A DNA stretch of 64,000 nucleotides. It comes from Panopea generosa (taxonomy: Eukaryota > Mollusca > Bivalvia > Adapedonta > Hiatellidae). Within the stretch, counting starts at the first letter, position 1. The number at the start of each line of letters is the position of its first letter. The notes under the pieces were generated by a model. That model was not told where the DNA came from. It searched no databases and was given only the letters and a program-made list of their open reading frames with translations. Where the stretch lies: assembly GCA_029582155.1 (NCBI GenBank), contig CM055911.1, forward strand, positions 26,313,590 to 26,377,589, given 5' to 3'. Below, piece by piece: positions 25,976-38,089 of this stretch. A program made the translations under genes and the position numbers.

Positions 25976-26065
25976 GTAAATGGACGTTCATGTTCCGTGT
26001 TGTTTTGTTTTGTTGTTGTTGTTTTTGTTTTCTCATGCTCTCTTATCTGTTTTGAAAACATCGCA

Positions 26066-26201
26066 GATTGAGGTCAAATGTCAAACCATTTTGGATAAAT
26101 CATTGGCAGATTACACATGTGTGATTGATACGACACCAACAATGGTAAACAAAAAATTGCAGGAATTGGCCTCCGTTTGTGAAGATGTCATTATGCATTA
26201 A
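26066..26201 (+). CDS. candidate terminal exon, unrecognised
   Basis: A pyrimidine-rich tract (26010-26050) leads to AACATCGCAG, and an open frame follows to a stop at 26199, encoding IEVKCQTILDKSLADY and about 28 more residues with three Cys in all. Read from the ATG at 25980 the same frame begins with a hydrophobic stretch that would mimic a signal peptide, but that stretch is the TG-rich tract itself. Both readings are weak. Confidence 0.18.
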
Positions 26202-26589
26202 GTTATTCATTTTGATTTTTATTCCTGAGAGAAAAGGACGTAAAATAATTGAAAACGAGATTTCACGAGAGTCTGCGTGAATGCTCGAGTTTTCACAAAA
26301 GAACGCAAATGTGTTGCATTTCCTTTTCTATATAGGTCCTGGAATTAACAAAATAATAAAAGAAGTGACAATAAGGTATTCGGTCAGCGCCGTCACTGTC
26401 ATGTTTAGTTCTGGTTTACGGCTGCTAGAAAAATAAACAATATCTTTCATCAATCGTTCATGACCCTTTTTCACAAACAGATTATTCATATAAAGTTTTA
26501 TTTTGGCAAAAACTCAAAATTTAAAATGTTATTGCAATATTTGGAGGTCGTCTTAATGTAAAAGATAAAAACAACAAAACATTTACTTT

Positions 26590-26800
26590 AGACAGCAGAT
26601 CGAACCCAGCTCTCCTAATGGGTTCCGTTAAATAGCAGACGCATTTGAGCACGTTAATTGGTCAGTTGCTTCAGGGAAAGTTTAAATGACGTCATAGTTA
26701 AGTAAGTGTTCAATTGCTATGATTTGTGGGACAGGCATAAATTACCTGCTTTAATAATTGAGAACAATATAACTGATTCGGGAGATATCATGTCATATAT
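26590..26800 (+). repeat. dispersed module with CRE and CCAAT motifs, copy 1
   Basis: Contains GATCGAACCCAGCTCTCC, TTTGAGCACGTTAATTGGTC, the palindrome TGACGTCA at 26687-26694, TCAATTGCTATGATT and CTGATTCGGGAGATATCA. The same order occurs at 37880, and inverted at 30207. Confidence 0.72.
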
Positions 26801-27789
26801 ATAGACTAAGTAATCGTCTACTTAGTGGAGACAGTCTTAAACCGAAATATTCAAAACGTTTTATCCGCAGTTAATTGGAACACATGGAACAGACTTTGTG
26901 AACATTTGAGTCAGAACCGCCCACTTCGAAATTTTCGGACAAATGAAAATATAGAAAATTGCGGAAAATCTTTCTTTTATGAAACTGATAATAATTTGCT
27001 ATGGCAATTTCACTCTTTCATATCGAAAAATGATTCACGTCGACACAATTCGAAAATAAGTTGTAGTTTGTTGCATCTCTGGGAATAAAACTGTAGTAAT
27101 ATTGAAGCAACTGGTCCTATTATAAAACATGATGCAAACATATGAATGTGTCATTTTGAAACATTTCTGATTAACTTTAAATACCACAAGCGTCATTCGC
27201 TAAGAGGAATATAAAAGTAAAGTAGGAATGTGTCTTTAAAAAATTGTTTATTTTAGATCAAATAAAAGCAACAAACAAAAATATTTATTTATCGAATGCA
27301 TTTAACAAATGTTTATAGTACTCCGTTATTTTGACTATCACTGTGTGTTAGATGGAAAATAAAAAAGAGAATTACAGGTGTGAAAGCAAAATAAAGCGAG
27401 TTCTTTGATATTGGAAAACATTTTAAAACATAATTTAGTGGTATTTAGCCCTAATTAAAAAATGGTATGAATTTGAAACACAATTCATTTACCCGTAATG
27501 AAGTAAATGGTATGATTTTGCAATTTAATATTATTTAACCTTCACTTGTAATTCACTGAGCAAAATTATGCCCCTTTATAAAAGCGAACTACATAATTTA
27601 TTATTTTATACATTGTGTTTAATTTTCAGGTCATTTTGACATATTGTAGTAATATTTGTTCTCGAAACATTGTTGAGTGATATATTTTTTAATGTGTCGA
27701 CAGTCTCTTTTAGTTCTTCCAAAGTGTTACTTCTGTGACAATATATGTATGTCTCCGTACACAGTTGCTTCCCTTTTTTGCCACGGTAA

Positions 27790-28180
27790 AAACATGATTG
27801 TTGCGCTTGTAAAAGACCTATGTAACTTTGGTTGAAATATTTTCAAAATTGTTCATAGTTGTTGTGATTTCTTGCTGCAGATGAGTAGTGCAAATGCAGT
27901 AACTGCAATAAGATATCACTGGTGGTAAAAAGTGACTTTTACAGGATTTTTTTGTTAAAATAGTCATATGATGTCACTGCACTGTCTTTTTTTAAAAAAA
28001 AGGCTGGTCAACCTATCAGTTAGTGTGCATAAGTTAGATGTGTCGATAAATTCCTGCTATGAAAAATAATGCTTTAAAAATGATATATATGAAATATTCT
28101 ATTAAGCGTGGAATTTCTAGACCTTATTTTATATGGACCAAAGAAAGAATTCAACTGTGTAGAGAGACCTGCTGTTTTAT
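27790..28180 (+). repeat. dispersed repeat, copy 1 of a pair
   Basis: Shares with 46910-47310 the run TTGTGATTTCTTGCTGCAGAT, TGCAATAAGA, ATCACTGGTG, GTCACTGCAC and CCTTATTTTATAT in the same order. Divergence is substantial. No protein is recognised in either copy. Confidence 0.6.
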
Positions 28181-28184
28181 ACAA

Positions 28185-29275
28185 CGCAATTAATAGATAT
28201 TTACTTTGCTAGAATTTTAAGTTGAACCATCGTTTTTCTCTTTAAAATATATGTTTATGTTTTTGTACAGGAAGATATAACTCAGATTTGTTTACAAGAC
28301 GGATTTCTCACTTTACCATTAAGATACCATTAAGATACAAATGAACCTTCGGCATTACTTAACAGAATGCATCCTATCAAAGACAGAACCCAGAGGCTGA
28401 CATATAGCAAACAATCAGCATAGACAAAATAATCAGTCAAACGATAATAGTGTCAATCAAACATCACTTATACCAATTGGAATGTGTTGCTGACGATGCA
28501 CGTGTTATTGTTTATAGAAGGTAATATATACAATGTCATGCTAACTATATTCTAGCATAAATAAGTGGGCGTGGATATATCTACGAAAGGTTGCGTTCAG
28601 TGGCTCCGAATATTTGGTAAAGTTATCGATTCTGTCTCATCCTCGTATTTGCACGAGTGCACTGTGTAATTTAAGATACTATGCAGCTAACTTATTTGCA
28701 ATTCTATATAACTGTACGCAGCCCAGATGTTTGGTTTACTTGTTTGTCAACACCAAAACAAAAATATACTTTTACTTAAGTATACAAAAATAAGCAATTA
28801 AAGGTTTGTCCGAAAGTAAATGTAACATTCAAACACGTTCATTGTAAACAATAAGCACAAAAACACTGTATACAATATAATGGATAGCCAGTGTGTTGAT
28901 TACCCAGGCGACGGCTATGTAAAATGTATACAACATAAACTAAAAGAGGCTTTATATTTAGCTTGCATAAGGAGGGTATTTTTCTACAACCGTTTGAAGC
29001 AACCAGTTCAGCTCACTTTGCTTTTCATCAACCATTAATTTTTCCTTTCCTCAATGTTAAAGTTATTGCAAATCTATATTCTTAAAACAATAGTTCATAG
29101 ATTGATATTAAAAAAGAACGTGTAGTCTTGAATAGAAAAAAGAGACAAAACAAATATATTTTGAACATGAGATGAATTATTCAAAGGTATTATCCAAAGC
29201 AATAGCGCATCAACCACATAACACATTGCACATCAATATCTATAGGAACGGCGCTATAAACATAAAGAATAAGAT
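28185..29275. other. no gene seen
   Basis: AT-rich single-copy sequence with nothing recognised. Confidence 0.45.
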
Positions 29276-29279
29276 GCAA

Positions 29280-29342
29280 TAATAATTATAATAATAATAA
29301 AAATATCAAAATATAATGATAATACTAATAATAATAATAAAG
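29280..29342. repeat. AAT-rich microsatellite
   Basis: Interrupted (AAT)n of about 60 bp, next to a short tail-like segment with TCTTTATTTAACGAGAT. Confidence 0.75.
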
Positions 29343-30206
29343 TCTTTATTTAACGAGATATGAACGAGCCAATCGTCCATAAGGCCCTCACACATATATA
29401 GATCTATAATATTGACATCAGTGTGCTATAAAACACACAAAACAGTAACAGTATATGAAATCATTCGTCAATTTTAAGTATAAGAAAATGAGTTATGAAT
29501 GTGGTTTTAACAATGCCAGTAATACTAACAGTGTTATACCAAAGTCAGTTATGAACTAGCTAGTGTGCTCTGGAACTTAACTCATCGCAGATGCAAAGTT
29601 TTAAAATGGTTCACTGAATTGGCATTGTTCTACACAATCGGAGTAATCGCTTCGGTACAAAAACCCTGCACCCAACCTCTCTCTTTCCCTGTCGTTACAG
29701 CTGGCCAATGTAACTCATTGTAGCTCTTCCACACTATTGCTTTTCATGTCAGTTAAATAAAACACTCGATAATCAGATCTTAAATTTTAAAACTTGCTAA
29801 ATGATTGCATATGCAGGTGGCTAATTAGAAAAAAAAACAACACTTAATACGCATGCAAATAATAAACTACGTGCGTCACTCTTAAATCAACAGTTCCTTT
29901 TCCTCTGCAGTTTGACGCAAGACTCTCCAAATTACTATGTTTTCAGACTGAATGCATAAACCATCGAAGAGTGCAGTGTAGCTTTATTTATTATAAAATT
30001 CCAACGCTAATTTATGACAAAAGTAACATTACTCAGCAATAACGTGAATCATGCCATATTGGAAAATAGCCGATCCGGTACAAAGACGTCCGTCAGTAGT
30101 TCATGTCGCACATAAACAAATTGTTTGCAGTATAGATTAAATTCCACGAATTGTGCGTACATGTGAAAAAGTGATAAATTAGTCCTCTTTGTTTGTCCCA
30201 AAAATT

Positions 30207-30345
30207 ACTAAATGTGACGTCATCAAACTTGCAGTTAAAACAACTGACCAATCAACGTGCTCAAAAGTGGCTTTCCCAGCATTGCTATTTAACGGACCCA
30301 ATCGGGAGAGCTGGGTCTGTGCTACAGACTACCCGAAACTAATAA
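30207..30345 (-). repeat. dispersed module with CRE and CCAAT motifs, copy 2 (inverted)
   Basis: On the minus strand: GAGCTCTCCCGATTGGG region variant, GGGAAAGCCACTTTTGAGCA, GATTGGTCAGTTG and TGACGTCA (30215-30222). It lacks the distal end seen in the other two copies. Confidence 0.65.
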
Positions 30346-30579
30346 CGTTCGTAGTAACCATTCTAATACTAACTAATCAGAAAGATATAAGAGATTTAGG
30401 AACCATCAACACAATATTCTGAGTTTAGCAATTTATTTTGTCAACGTTAGGGCTATTTATGACCCCGTCAGGATATAAATAACAACTGCCTAGTACTGTC
30501 CTAACAAATATTAACATGGTGCATCCGTGAACCAAGAACGTTAAAGCTTCTCTTGGCAGTTTTGATTCACTGGGGCGGT

Positions 30580-31870
30580 AGCCACTGTTGCAATGTACAG
30601 GTCCAGTTTGAGATGTTTATATAGGTTATGTAATGTACAAAACGGGTCTGTGATGTTTATTTTAATAATGTTATGTACTGGTTAAGTGTGTGCTGTTTAA
30701 TTTGGTTATGTAATGTACTGGTTGAGTTTGTTGTGTTTATTTTGATTATGCAATATACTGGTCAAGTTTGTGATGTTTATTTTGCTGCTTGTTTTTATTA
30801 TTTAATGTACTGGTTGACTTTGACATGTTTATTTGAATTATGTAATGCATTGGTCTAGTGTGTAAGGTAAATGTTGATTATTTAATTTACTGGTCGACTT
30901 CGTGGTGTTATTTTTTATTATGTTATGTTATTGGTCGAGCTTATGGTGTCATTTTTTACTATGTAATGTACTGGTCGAGTTTGTGGTGTTATATTTAGTT
31001 ATTTAATGTCATGGTCCAGTTTGTGGTGTTTTTGTCTATTATTTAATGTACTGGTCGGGTGTGTAAGGTTAATGTTTATAATTTAATGTACTGGTCGAGT
31101 TGGTGTTGTTTTTTTTTTAATTATTTAATGTACTGGTCAAATGTGTGGTGTTATTGTTGACTATTTAATGTACTGGTCGAGTTTGTGGTGTTATTTGTTC
31201 ATTATTTAATGTACTGGTCGAGTGTGTAAGGTTTATGTTGATTATTTAATGTACTGATCGAGTGTGTGGTGTTATTTTTGATTATTTAATGTACTGATCG
31301 ACTGTGTTGTGTTATTTTTGATTATTTAATTGGTCGAGTGTGTGGTGTTATTGTTGATTATGTAATGTACTGGTCGAGAGTATGATATCTATCTTGATTA
31401 TTTAATGTACTGGCCGAGTTTGTGGTGTTATTTTTGATTATGTAATGTACTGGTCGAGTTTGTGGTGTTATTTCTGATTATGTAATGAACTGGTCGAGTG
31501 TGTAAGGTTAATTTTGATTATGCAATGTGCCGATTGAGTGTTTCGTGTTATTGTTGATTAATCAATGTACTGGTCGAGTTATGGTGTTGTTGTTGAATAT
31601 ATAATGTACTGGTCGAGTGTGATGTTATTTTTGATTATGTAATGTACCGATCGAGTGCTTCGTGTTATTGTTGATTATTCAATGTACTGGTCGAGTTATG
31701 GTGTTATTGTTGAATATCTAATGTACTGGTCGAGTGTGTGATGTTATTTTTGATTATGTAATGTACCGATAGAGTGCGTAATGTTTATTTCTATTATGCA
31801 ATGTCCTGGTCAAGGGTATTATGTTTATCTTGATTATGTAATGTTTGGTCGAGTAAGTGATACTATTTTG
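30580..31870. repeat. 40 bp minisatellite, about 31 diverged copies
   Basis: The unit centres on ATTTAATGTACTGGTCGAGT and continues with GTGTGGTGTTATTTTTG. Period is about 40-41 bp (first clear pair 30673 and 30713). Copies at the left end are the most diverged. Confidence 0.92.
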
Positions 31871-31874
31871 ACTC

Positions 31875-33009
31875 TTTCCTTTTACCGATAAGACAGTTAG
31901 TCATTGAGTGTCTTACTTTACGGATAAAAAGGATATGGTAAGGTGCATGGATGATATAAAATAAAAAAGTACCATTATACTATTATAATTTTACGAGTGT
32001 TCACCAAAGACTATTTTGTTTGTTGTTTGCCTTAGGTGGGTGAACAGTTTACATTCTGACAATCAGCGATATTATTTTATACTCTTTATCCTACCTAACT
32101 TTACCCGGAGATATGAATTCAAAACTGTTGCTAAGTACTGGCCTACTGATACGTTACATTTTATAAACATTCTTTCGGAACCTTTATCTGCAATAGGCTG
32201 AGGCAATACGGCGGTACGGTTTCCAGTGTATGCTTTGATCTAAGTTAAACACGACTGGTCCTGCTGTACAGCTGGTGAATAACACGTCTGACATATGACG
32301 TAACAAATGTACGGTTCTCAAACTTTCTTCATTTGATTTCGTTTCATGTGCGAGTATTAGGGAAATTCTACAAACGCCCGGTGAAATGCTTAGAGTGAGT
32401 GCATGTGCTTTGTTCCTGATGATGATTTATTTTAAGTATCTTCAAAATGTATAGATGTTTTTTATACATGTCTTAGTCTTGAAACGCCGGTTCTGATAAT
32501 AATAGTTTTCTTCAATAAATAATTGTCTTTTCTGTAATAAGGTTGTATTCTTAATGATAATATACGCATGTAAGTGTTGCATTGATGTTTTTTAGGATTT
32601 TTTTGTTTCCAAACCATTTTTAGAAACTAAAACAGAATGGTTTCATTCCGAAAAGTAGTTTACCTTTCGCAAGACATATTCAATTTCATTATATATCAAC
32701 GCGTTTGTCATTGAAATAGTTCATTTCGCTTTTAGGAAGATTAGTTATAGGTGATATATGATTTTTTCTTATTTTCAGATTTAAGTAGCCTGTGGCGTGA
32801 AACGGCTCCAATCTTTTTATTACCAAGGTGGATACTTTAAACATATTTTACTTCAGATATTTTGAAATGGGGTTGGGCCACGAGTTCTTCCAGCTTAGAT
32901 TTGGTCCTCCCCCTACAAGTAACAAATTTACAGTGTATAACAAAACAAATTACATGTTAATGCTAATATAAACAATTATAAACATACAGTAGGTGATTGT
33001 GTGAGAGGC

Positions 33010-33010
<1 letters not shown>
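31875..33010. other. no gene seen
   Basis: AT-rich. A 61-codon frame at 32016 has no recognised motif. Confidence 0.45.

Positions 33011-33016
<6 letters not shown>

Positions 33017-33056
<40 letters not shown>
33017..33056. repeat. GA dinucleotide microsatellite
   Basis: About 20 GA units. Confidence 0.92.
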
Positions 33057-33060
<4 letters not shown>

Positions 33061-33193
33061 GTAAGCAGATAAAAGAAAATTAGTGGATACAAAGCAAACG
33101 AATACAGTTTTGACAATATATGCAATGTTTGTTTAATTGTTTAACTGTTTCAATATACTGTGCGTTTCCGTTATTCCATTTTCTAATATACAC

Positions 33194-33400
33194 CTAGGGG
33201 TCATCCGTGGCCGAGTGGTCAAAATCACATACCTCTTACCGCTCGCTCCTTAAACTTTGTGTGAGAAAGTTTGCCAGTTACTTGCGGCAGGACGGTGGTT
33301 CTTTTCAGTCTGAAGTCTTCCTCCACCAGTAAAACTGGATATGCCATATATAACCTGAAATATGTCGAAAATGGCGTTAAAACCAATTAAAAAATAATAA
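33194..33400 (+). mobile_element. SINE family D copy, plus strand
   Basis: Head TCCGTGGCCGAGTGGTC with TACCTCTTACCGCTCGCTCC, body GCCAGTTACTTGCGGCAGGA, end GTCGAAAATGGCGTTAAAACC followed by (AAT)n. It shows the 5'-3' order of the family most clearly. Box B is decayed. Confidence 0.75.
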
Positions 33401-34014
33401 TAATACACACCTGTGATTGGACAAAATTGGCAAACCGCAATGACGACACATACTAAAGTCCAGTAAATATATGTTTACTCGGAAATAGGTTTAAACCCTT
33501 CACACTGCTTTCATTGACAAAAATGTTTTACTTTCCAACTATCCACTTCGTTACACAACACGTTTGATACGTCAGTGTCGGAAAACCACATCAAACTACT
33601 AAGTGAGCGGACCAAATTAATTCTGCTTTGGTGGCCTAATAGACTTTGAATAAACTTTAAACGACAAACTCAAAGCTGTGGTCATTTGCTAATTACCGTC
33701 TCGCAATAAATCACTCGGTGTTTAACATTTAAGTACATTCTGACGCTCCTTGAGGTATGCAGACATTTTTTTCCGTATGCGTTATTCTAAACGTAAAAGA
33801 ACAGTAGTAGTCGATTGAATTTGGGTTATAGTCAAAGCAAGAGTTTCTTGAAGGTGAAAAGTTTAAATAAAAGGGAATACATGTCGATGTTATTATTGGA
33901 ATGGCATTTTAGGGGAAGAAGTGATGCCCTAATCGGGGAAAAAAACGTTGTGATTTCGTTTCATGTTTGCGTTCTAGAACGTACACTTGTACGTCTGAAT
34001 TTTTTTTTTTTTTT

Positions 34015-34252
34015 TGAAATTGGGTTTAACGCCATTTTCAATAAATTTCAGGTTATTATATGGCATATCCAGTTTTATTGGTGGAGGAAGACCTAAGAAT
34101 GAACATGAGTAGAACCGCTGCCTTTCCGCAACTAACTGAAAAACTGTCTTACATAAAGTTTTGATGCAAACCGGACTCGAGCCTATGACCTTAGCGGTGA
34201 GATGTTAGTTGTTTTTGGGACAGCATCTGAGACTATCGGCCACGAAGGACGC
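34015..34252 (-). mobile_element. SINE family D copy
   Basis: Minus strand: head TTCGTGGCCGATAGTCTCAG, CACCGCTAAGGTCATAGG, box B GCTCGAGTCCGG, 3' end TTGAAAATGGCGTTAAACCC, then a poly-A tail (a T run on the plus strand). Confidence 0.75.
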
Positions 34253-34309
34253 TCAAATAGTTTAAAAATAACAACACAGATAGGCAAAAGGGTTTGGCTA
34301 CAAGCTCTT

Positions 34310-34495
34310 TTGTTGATACTTGTTTATATTAGTTCGACTGTGAAAAGTTATTAAAACGTAGACAAGCCAAGCTCAAGGTCTTCCTAAGTAGAAACAGTAC
34401 TAAGCATATGCGGCTAAAAAGTATTGCTCAAGGACACCACACAAAACCGCGGCTGGGGATCGAACCTACGATCTTTCTGGACCTCGTACTCCATT
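34310..34495 (-). mobile_element. SINE family B copy
   Basis: Minus strand: box B TAGGTTCGATCCCC, GTGTCCTTGAGCAATAC, GCATATGCTTAGTACTG and AAGACCTTGAGCTTGGC. Confidence 0.65.
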
Positions 34496-34627
34496 GTAAA
34501 CGATTAACTAATTTAAGTAAAATTCCATATTGTTATGATACTGATTGTGAGTTCAATTAATGTGTTCTCTACAATCAATCATTTAAATGATAAAAAAAAT
34601 TAAAGAACAACTTATATATAGTTAGAG

Positions 34628-34715
34628 AATGGGTTTAACGCCTTTTTCAACATGTGGCAAGTTATATATGGTGTATCCTGTTTGATTGGCGAAGAAAGAC
34701 ATCAGAATAAATTTA
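34628..34715 (-). mobile_element. SINE family D 3' fragment
   Basis: Only the 3' part (TTGAAAAAGGCGTTAAACCC on the minus strand) and part of the body remain. Confidence 0.5.
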
Positions 34716-34734
34716 AGAAGAGATAGACAAAAAA

Positions 34735-36070
34735 ACATGACACAGGGTTTTAGTTTTATAATATAATAGTATAATTTCGTATTTCATTGGTTAAAACGAC
34801 CGGCATCTTGTGTGTGTTTATAAACCTTCAAATATATTACAGTACTGTTCTTTAAATCAAACACTACTTAATAAGAAGAAAACAAATCCCTACTGGCGCA
34901 CATATCATCCGCCGTCGGCGCAAAAAGGTAGTAGATGCACTCATAAATACTTCACACCCTCCACCTTATTGCCCTAACGGGACGACATATTGCCACTAAA
35001 CATGACGAAAGGAATCTCTAAGATGCGTCCCTTTCAAATTGGGACAACTGTTTAAATTATCATTTACAGCATCTAGACAGTAATCCATCTAAAGTGTTAA
35101 CAACATGCATAAACTTAACATTAAAACATTTCAGATAATGCATTTTAATGTAATTACATCAATAGTAGGACAAACTCTCATCTTCAGCTTTAGCAAGGGC
35201 TTGGTTGATATCATTTGTTTTGACTAATCTGTTTGTGTCAACTGTTCATCATACATTCCTTTTCTCAAATGATTCCCCGATACTTTAAAAGATAAAATAC
35301 TGACAGGAATTTTGTTTAGTCGTATCAGGTATGACACTACCAACATCAGTTGCAATTTTAATCCTTAAATATACCCGAATGACTTTATAGAGTGACTGGA
35401 GGTGATGAATCTGATATAAAACTCGGAGATAAATGTAATAATTTAAAGTAGGGATTTCTCCCACGCAAATTGAATAAAATCCAATTTATATTAAAATCAG
35501 GTAAAAAGTAGGGAAGCGAGAACGTGACCTCTTATTTAACATATCATTAAAGTTTGTATTCGCAAGAGCCATCAATTAAACGAAGACATGTAATGGAGTA
35601 TAGTTTATTGTGGTAGAGTATTTGAGAGATGACACAGACGATGTTAAAGGTGACTTTGTCATTTACATACAGGGATAGTTTGATGATTTGGACAGTATTT
35701 AAAATACCGTTAAATCAAATTAATGGGAATGTTTATGTAGTCATCGGAAGGACGATTCGTTAACAAGGAAGGTTTACAAAGTTTTTTCATCACTGACTAA
35801 AATATGAAGAAGGAGAAGAAGATTTCATTTCCTCGTGATAGGTTTAGTGGGGTCGAGGCCATCCCACACTTACAGTAGAAAGTATGAAAATTATTTACAA
35901 CAAAGCATTAAGACTTATAAGCTAAACAAGAATATCAACAAAATCATTTGTATGGTTTTTATTAAATATTCAATGGCGGAAATAGAGTTTGATTAAATTT
36001 TCTTACAACTCTTATCAAATGAAACTTTTTTTTTTTCAAAATGAGGATGTTTCCATAAAATTGTATATAA
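34735..36070. other. no gene seen
   Basis: AT-rich single-copy sequence, no repeat recognised. Confidence 0.45.
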
Positions 36071-36075
36071 GTATA

Positions 36076-36312
36076 TATACTGAAAGGATAAAGCAACGCC
36101 AGGTGAATTTGAGACCCACACTATCAAACGCTTGTAATATGTATGTAAAAGTATTTCACTAATGACTTTGTCACTATGATCAATATTTTTGACACAATCA
36201 TTAATTAACAAAATACCTTTACAAACATGTTCTAAAACTGTAAATATCGCTTACAATAATTTGAAAATTTCTCTCAGAAATTCACTCGGCGTTTCTTTAG
36301 CCTTTCCGTATA
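36076..36312. mobile_element. 237 bp MITE with ~38 bp inverted ends
   Basis: The left end TATACTGAAAGGATAAAGCA and the reverse complement of the right end (TATACGGAAAGGCTAAAGAA) match over about 38 bases with several changes. TA at both edges would fit a Tc1/mariner-type target. A related piece lies at 37755-37870. Confidence 0.7.
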
Positions 36313-36375
36313 GTGATTTTGGGTTAGCGTAGAAATTTTAAAACAGAAACATGCAAATGACGTGGACTCTCATGT

Positions 36376-36560
36376 GGAACACGTGATCCAGTAGAAGAGC
36401 ATCGAACCCAGGATCGAAGGGTCATTGGTTCGATCCTCCCTATGGCTATGTGTGGTGTCCTTGAGCAAGACACTTTTTCCGCATATACTTAGTACTGGTT
36501 CTACCCAGGAAGACTTCGAGCGTGATTTGTATAGTTAAACTAACTTAACAAATAACTGGA
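36376..36560 (+). mobile_element. SINE family B copy, near full length
   Basis: Head GAACACGTGATCCAGTAGAA, box B TGGTTCGATCCTCCC, CCTTGAGCAAGACACTTTTT, ACTTAGTACTGGTTCTACCC and CGAGCGTGATTTGTAT. Confidence 0.75.
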
Positions 36561-37754
36561 TAAAAAACAAGGAACATTTTGGGATAACTAGAATTACTGG
36601 CATATACTTCATGCCTTACAATACAAATTGCCCGGTGATTTTAATCTTTAACGGCCGTACTTCCGACACAACACGTTGAGTTTATAGAAGTAACTTAGTA
36701 TCTAGTTAAATAGTATACAATAGCTAACATTAAAGTGGTATGGTAGAACTGACCACAAGTTATTTGGATTACCAACGGCTTTATTTAGTATTCAAACAGC
36801 GTCAGTAAGATGTAAACAGCTTCTGTTAAATATTGTTTGATGTGGTTTCTCCACGTAACGCTTCATTGTAAGGTGTTATTATATTATCAATATCACAACC
36901 GCCTTGTTAGTAATTTTGACTTAATGCATCTACTCTCAACATGCAGTACAATCTTGGTGTTTTACCTGTAGACACTATATCATTCTTGAAAAGTACATAA
37001 CGCCTTTTTGTAATGTAAACAATGATAGCTTTGTTTAAAAAAGATGCTTTGAACATTTCGGTGTTTTTTCAACAAAGCATATAATCAAAAAAACCTATTC
37101 AGTGAAATGGCTGTAATTGTTTCTGTTAATTATGATAAAATTTAATTTTGAAATTGCAAATTTACTTTCTTCTCCGATAATTCAAATAAAACATTCTCAG
37201 TAAATGATACTATGAAACATTGGCTTATTACATCTATAAGTGTACATTAATTGGAATAAAATAAGCCGTGATGGAAACATTTAATTTCCAATGTGGCTGT
37301 GTATGTCTAATAACATATCAACATAGCATAGTATATATTTTATTTAAGTATCACCTCTATTACCTTACAACTATAAATACATAATATATTTACAAATATA
37401 AATAGAGAATTGAAAGAGACTCTTAACAGAACTCTGAGAGACTGGTTGCTACTTTTCCACAATAATAAATGTCAATAAAAATCAACTACATACGTAATTT
37501 ACAAGTTGAGCCATGATTTCAGCATTCAATTCCACTAAAAAAGAATAGATTTAAGGATTCTTTTTTGTATTAAAGATACATTTGAAAATATAAAGTAAGG
37601 ATTTTAACATAATAAAACATAATTACAATTAATCATTATATAAGCTAACAAAAATACAAAAATATTTATCCAACATAAGACTAGTATTTAAGCAGGACAC
37701 CGCCAATTCAACAGTAAAACCAAAATCAATATTATATAGAAATGTCTATTAAAC

Positions 37755-37870
37755 AGAATGCGTATACTGATAGGATAATAAAACGGCGGGTGAATTTTAG
37801 AGCAATTATCAAACTATTGTAAGCGATATTTACAGTTATAGAATATGTATGTAAAGGTATTCGTTAGTCT
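37755..37870 (+). mobile_element. fragment related to the 36076 MITE
   Basis: Shares TATACTGATAGGATAATAAA, GGTGAATTTTAGAG, ATCAAACTATTGTAA and ATATGTATGTAAA with the left half of that element, directly before CRE-module copy 3. Confidence 0.55.
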
Positions 37871-37879
37871 GTAGAACGG

Positions 37880-38085
37880 ACCCAGCTTTCCCTATTGAAT
37901 CCGTTAAATAGCAAGGTTGGGAAAGCAACATTTGAGCACGTCGATTGGCCAGTTGCTTCAACTGAAAGTTTGAATGACGTCATAGTTTGATAATCGTTCA
38001 ATTGCTATGAATTATGGGATAGCATAGAATCCACTACTTTTCATTGGGAGGTTAGTAAACCTGATTCGGGAGCTATCAGGTTCTG
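37880..38085 (+). repeat. dispersed module with CRE and CCAAT motifs, copy 3
   Basis: Contains ACCCAGCTTTCCC, GTTGGGAAAGCAACATTTGA, GATTGGCCAGTTGCTTCA, TGACGTCA (37975-37982), TTCAATTGCTATGAATT and CTGATTCGGGAGCTATCA. Confidence 0.72.
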
Positions 38086-38089
38086 GAAT

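Noticed and set aside
26825..27088. 87-codon ORF just downstream of CRE module copy 1
   Set aside because: Position after a promoter-like module is suggestive, but no Kozak context, family or conservation could be shown, and the other two copies have no such ORF.
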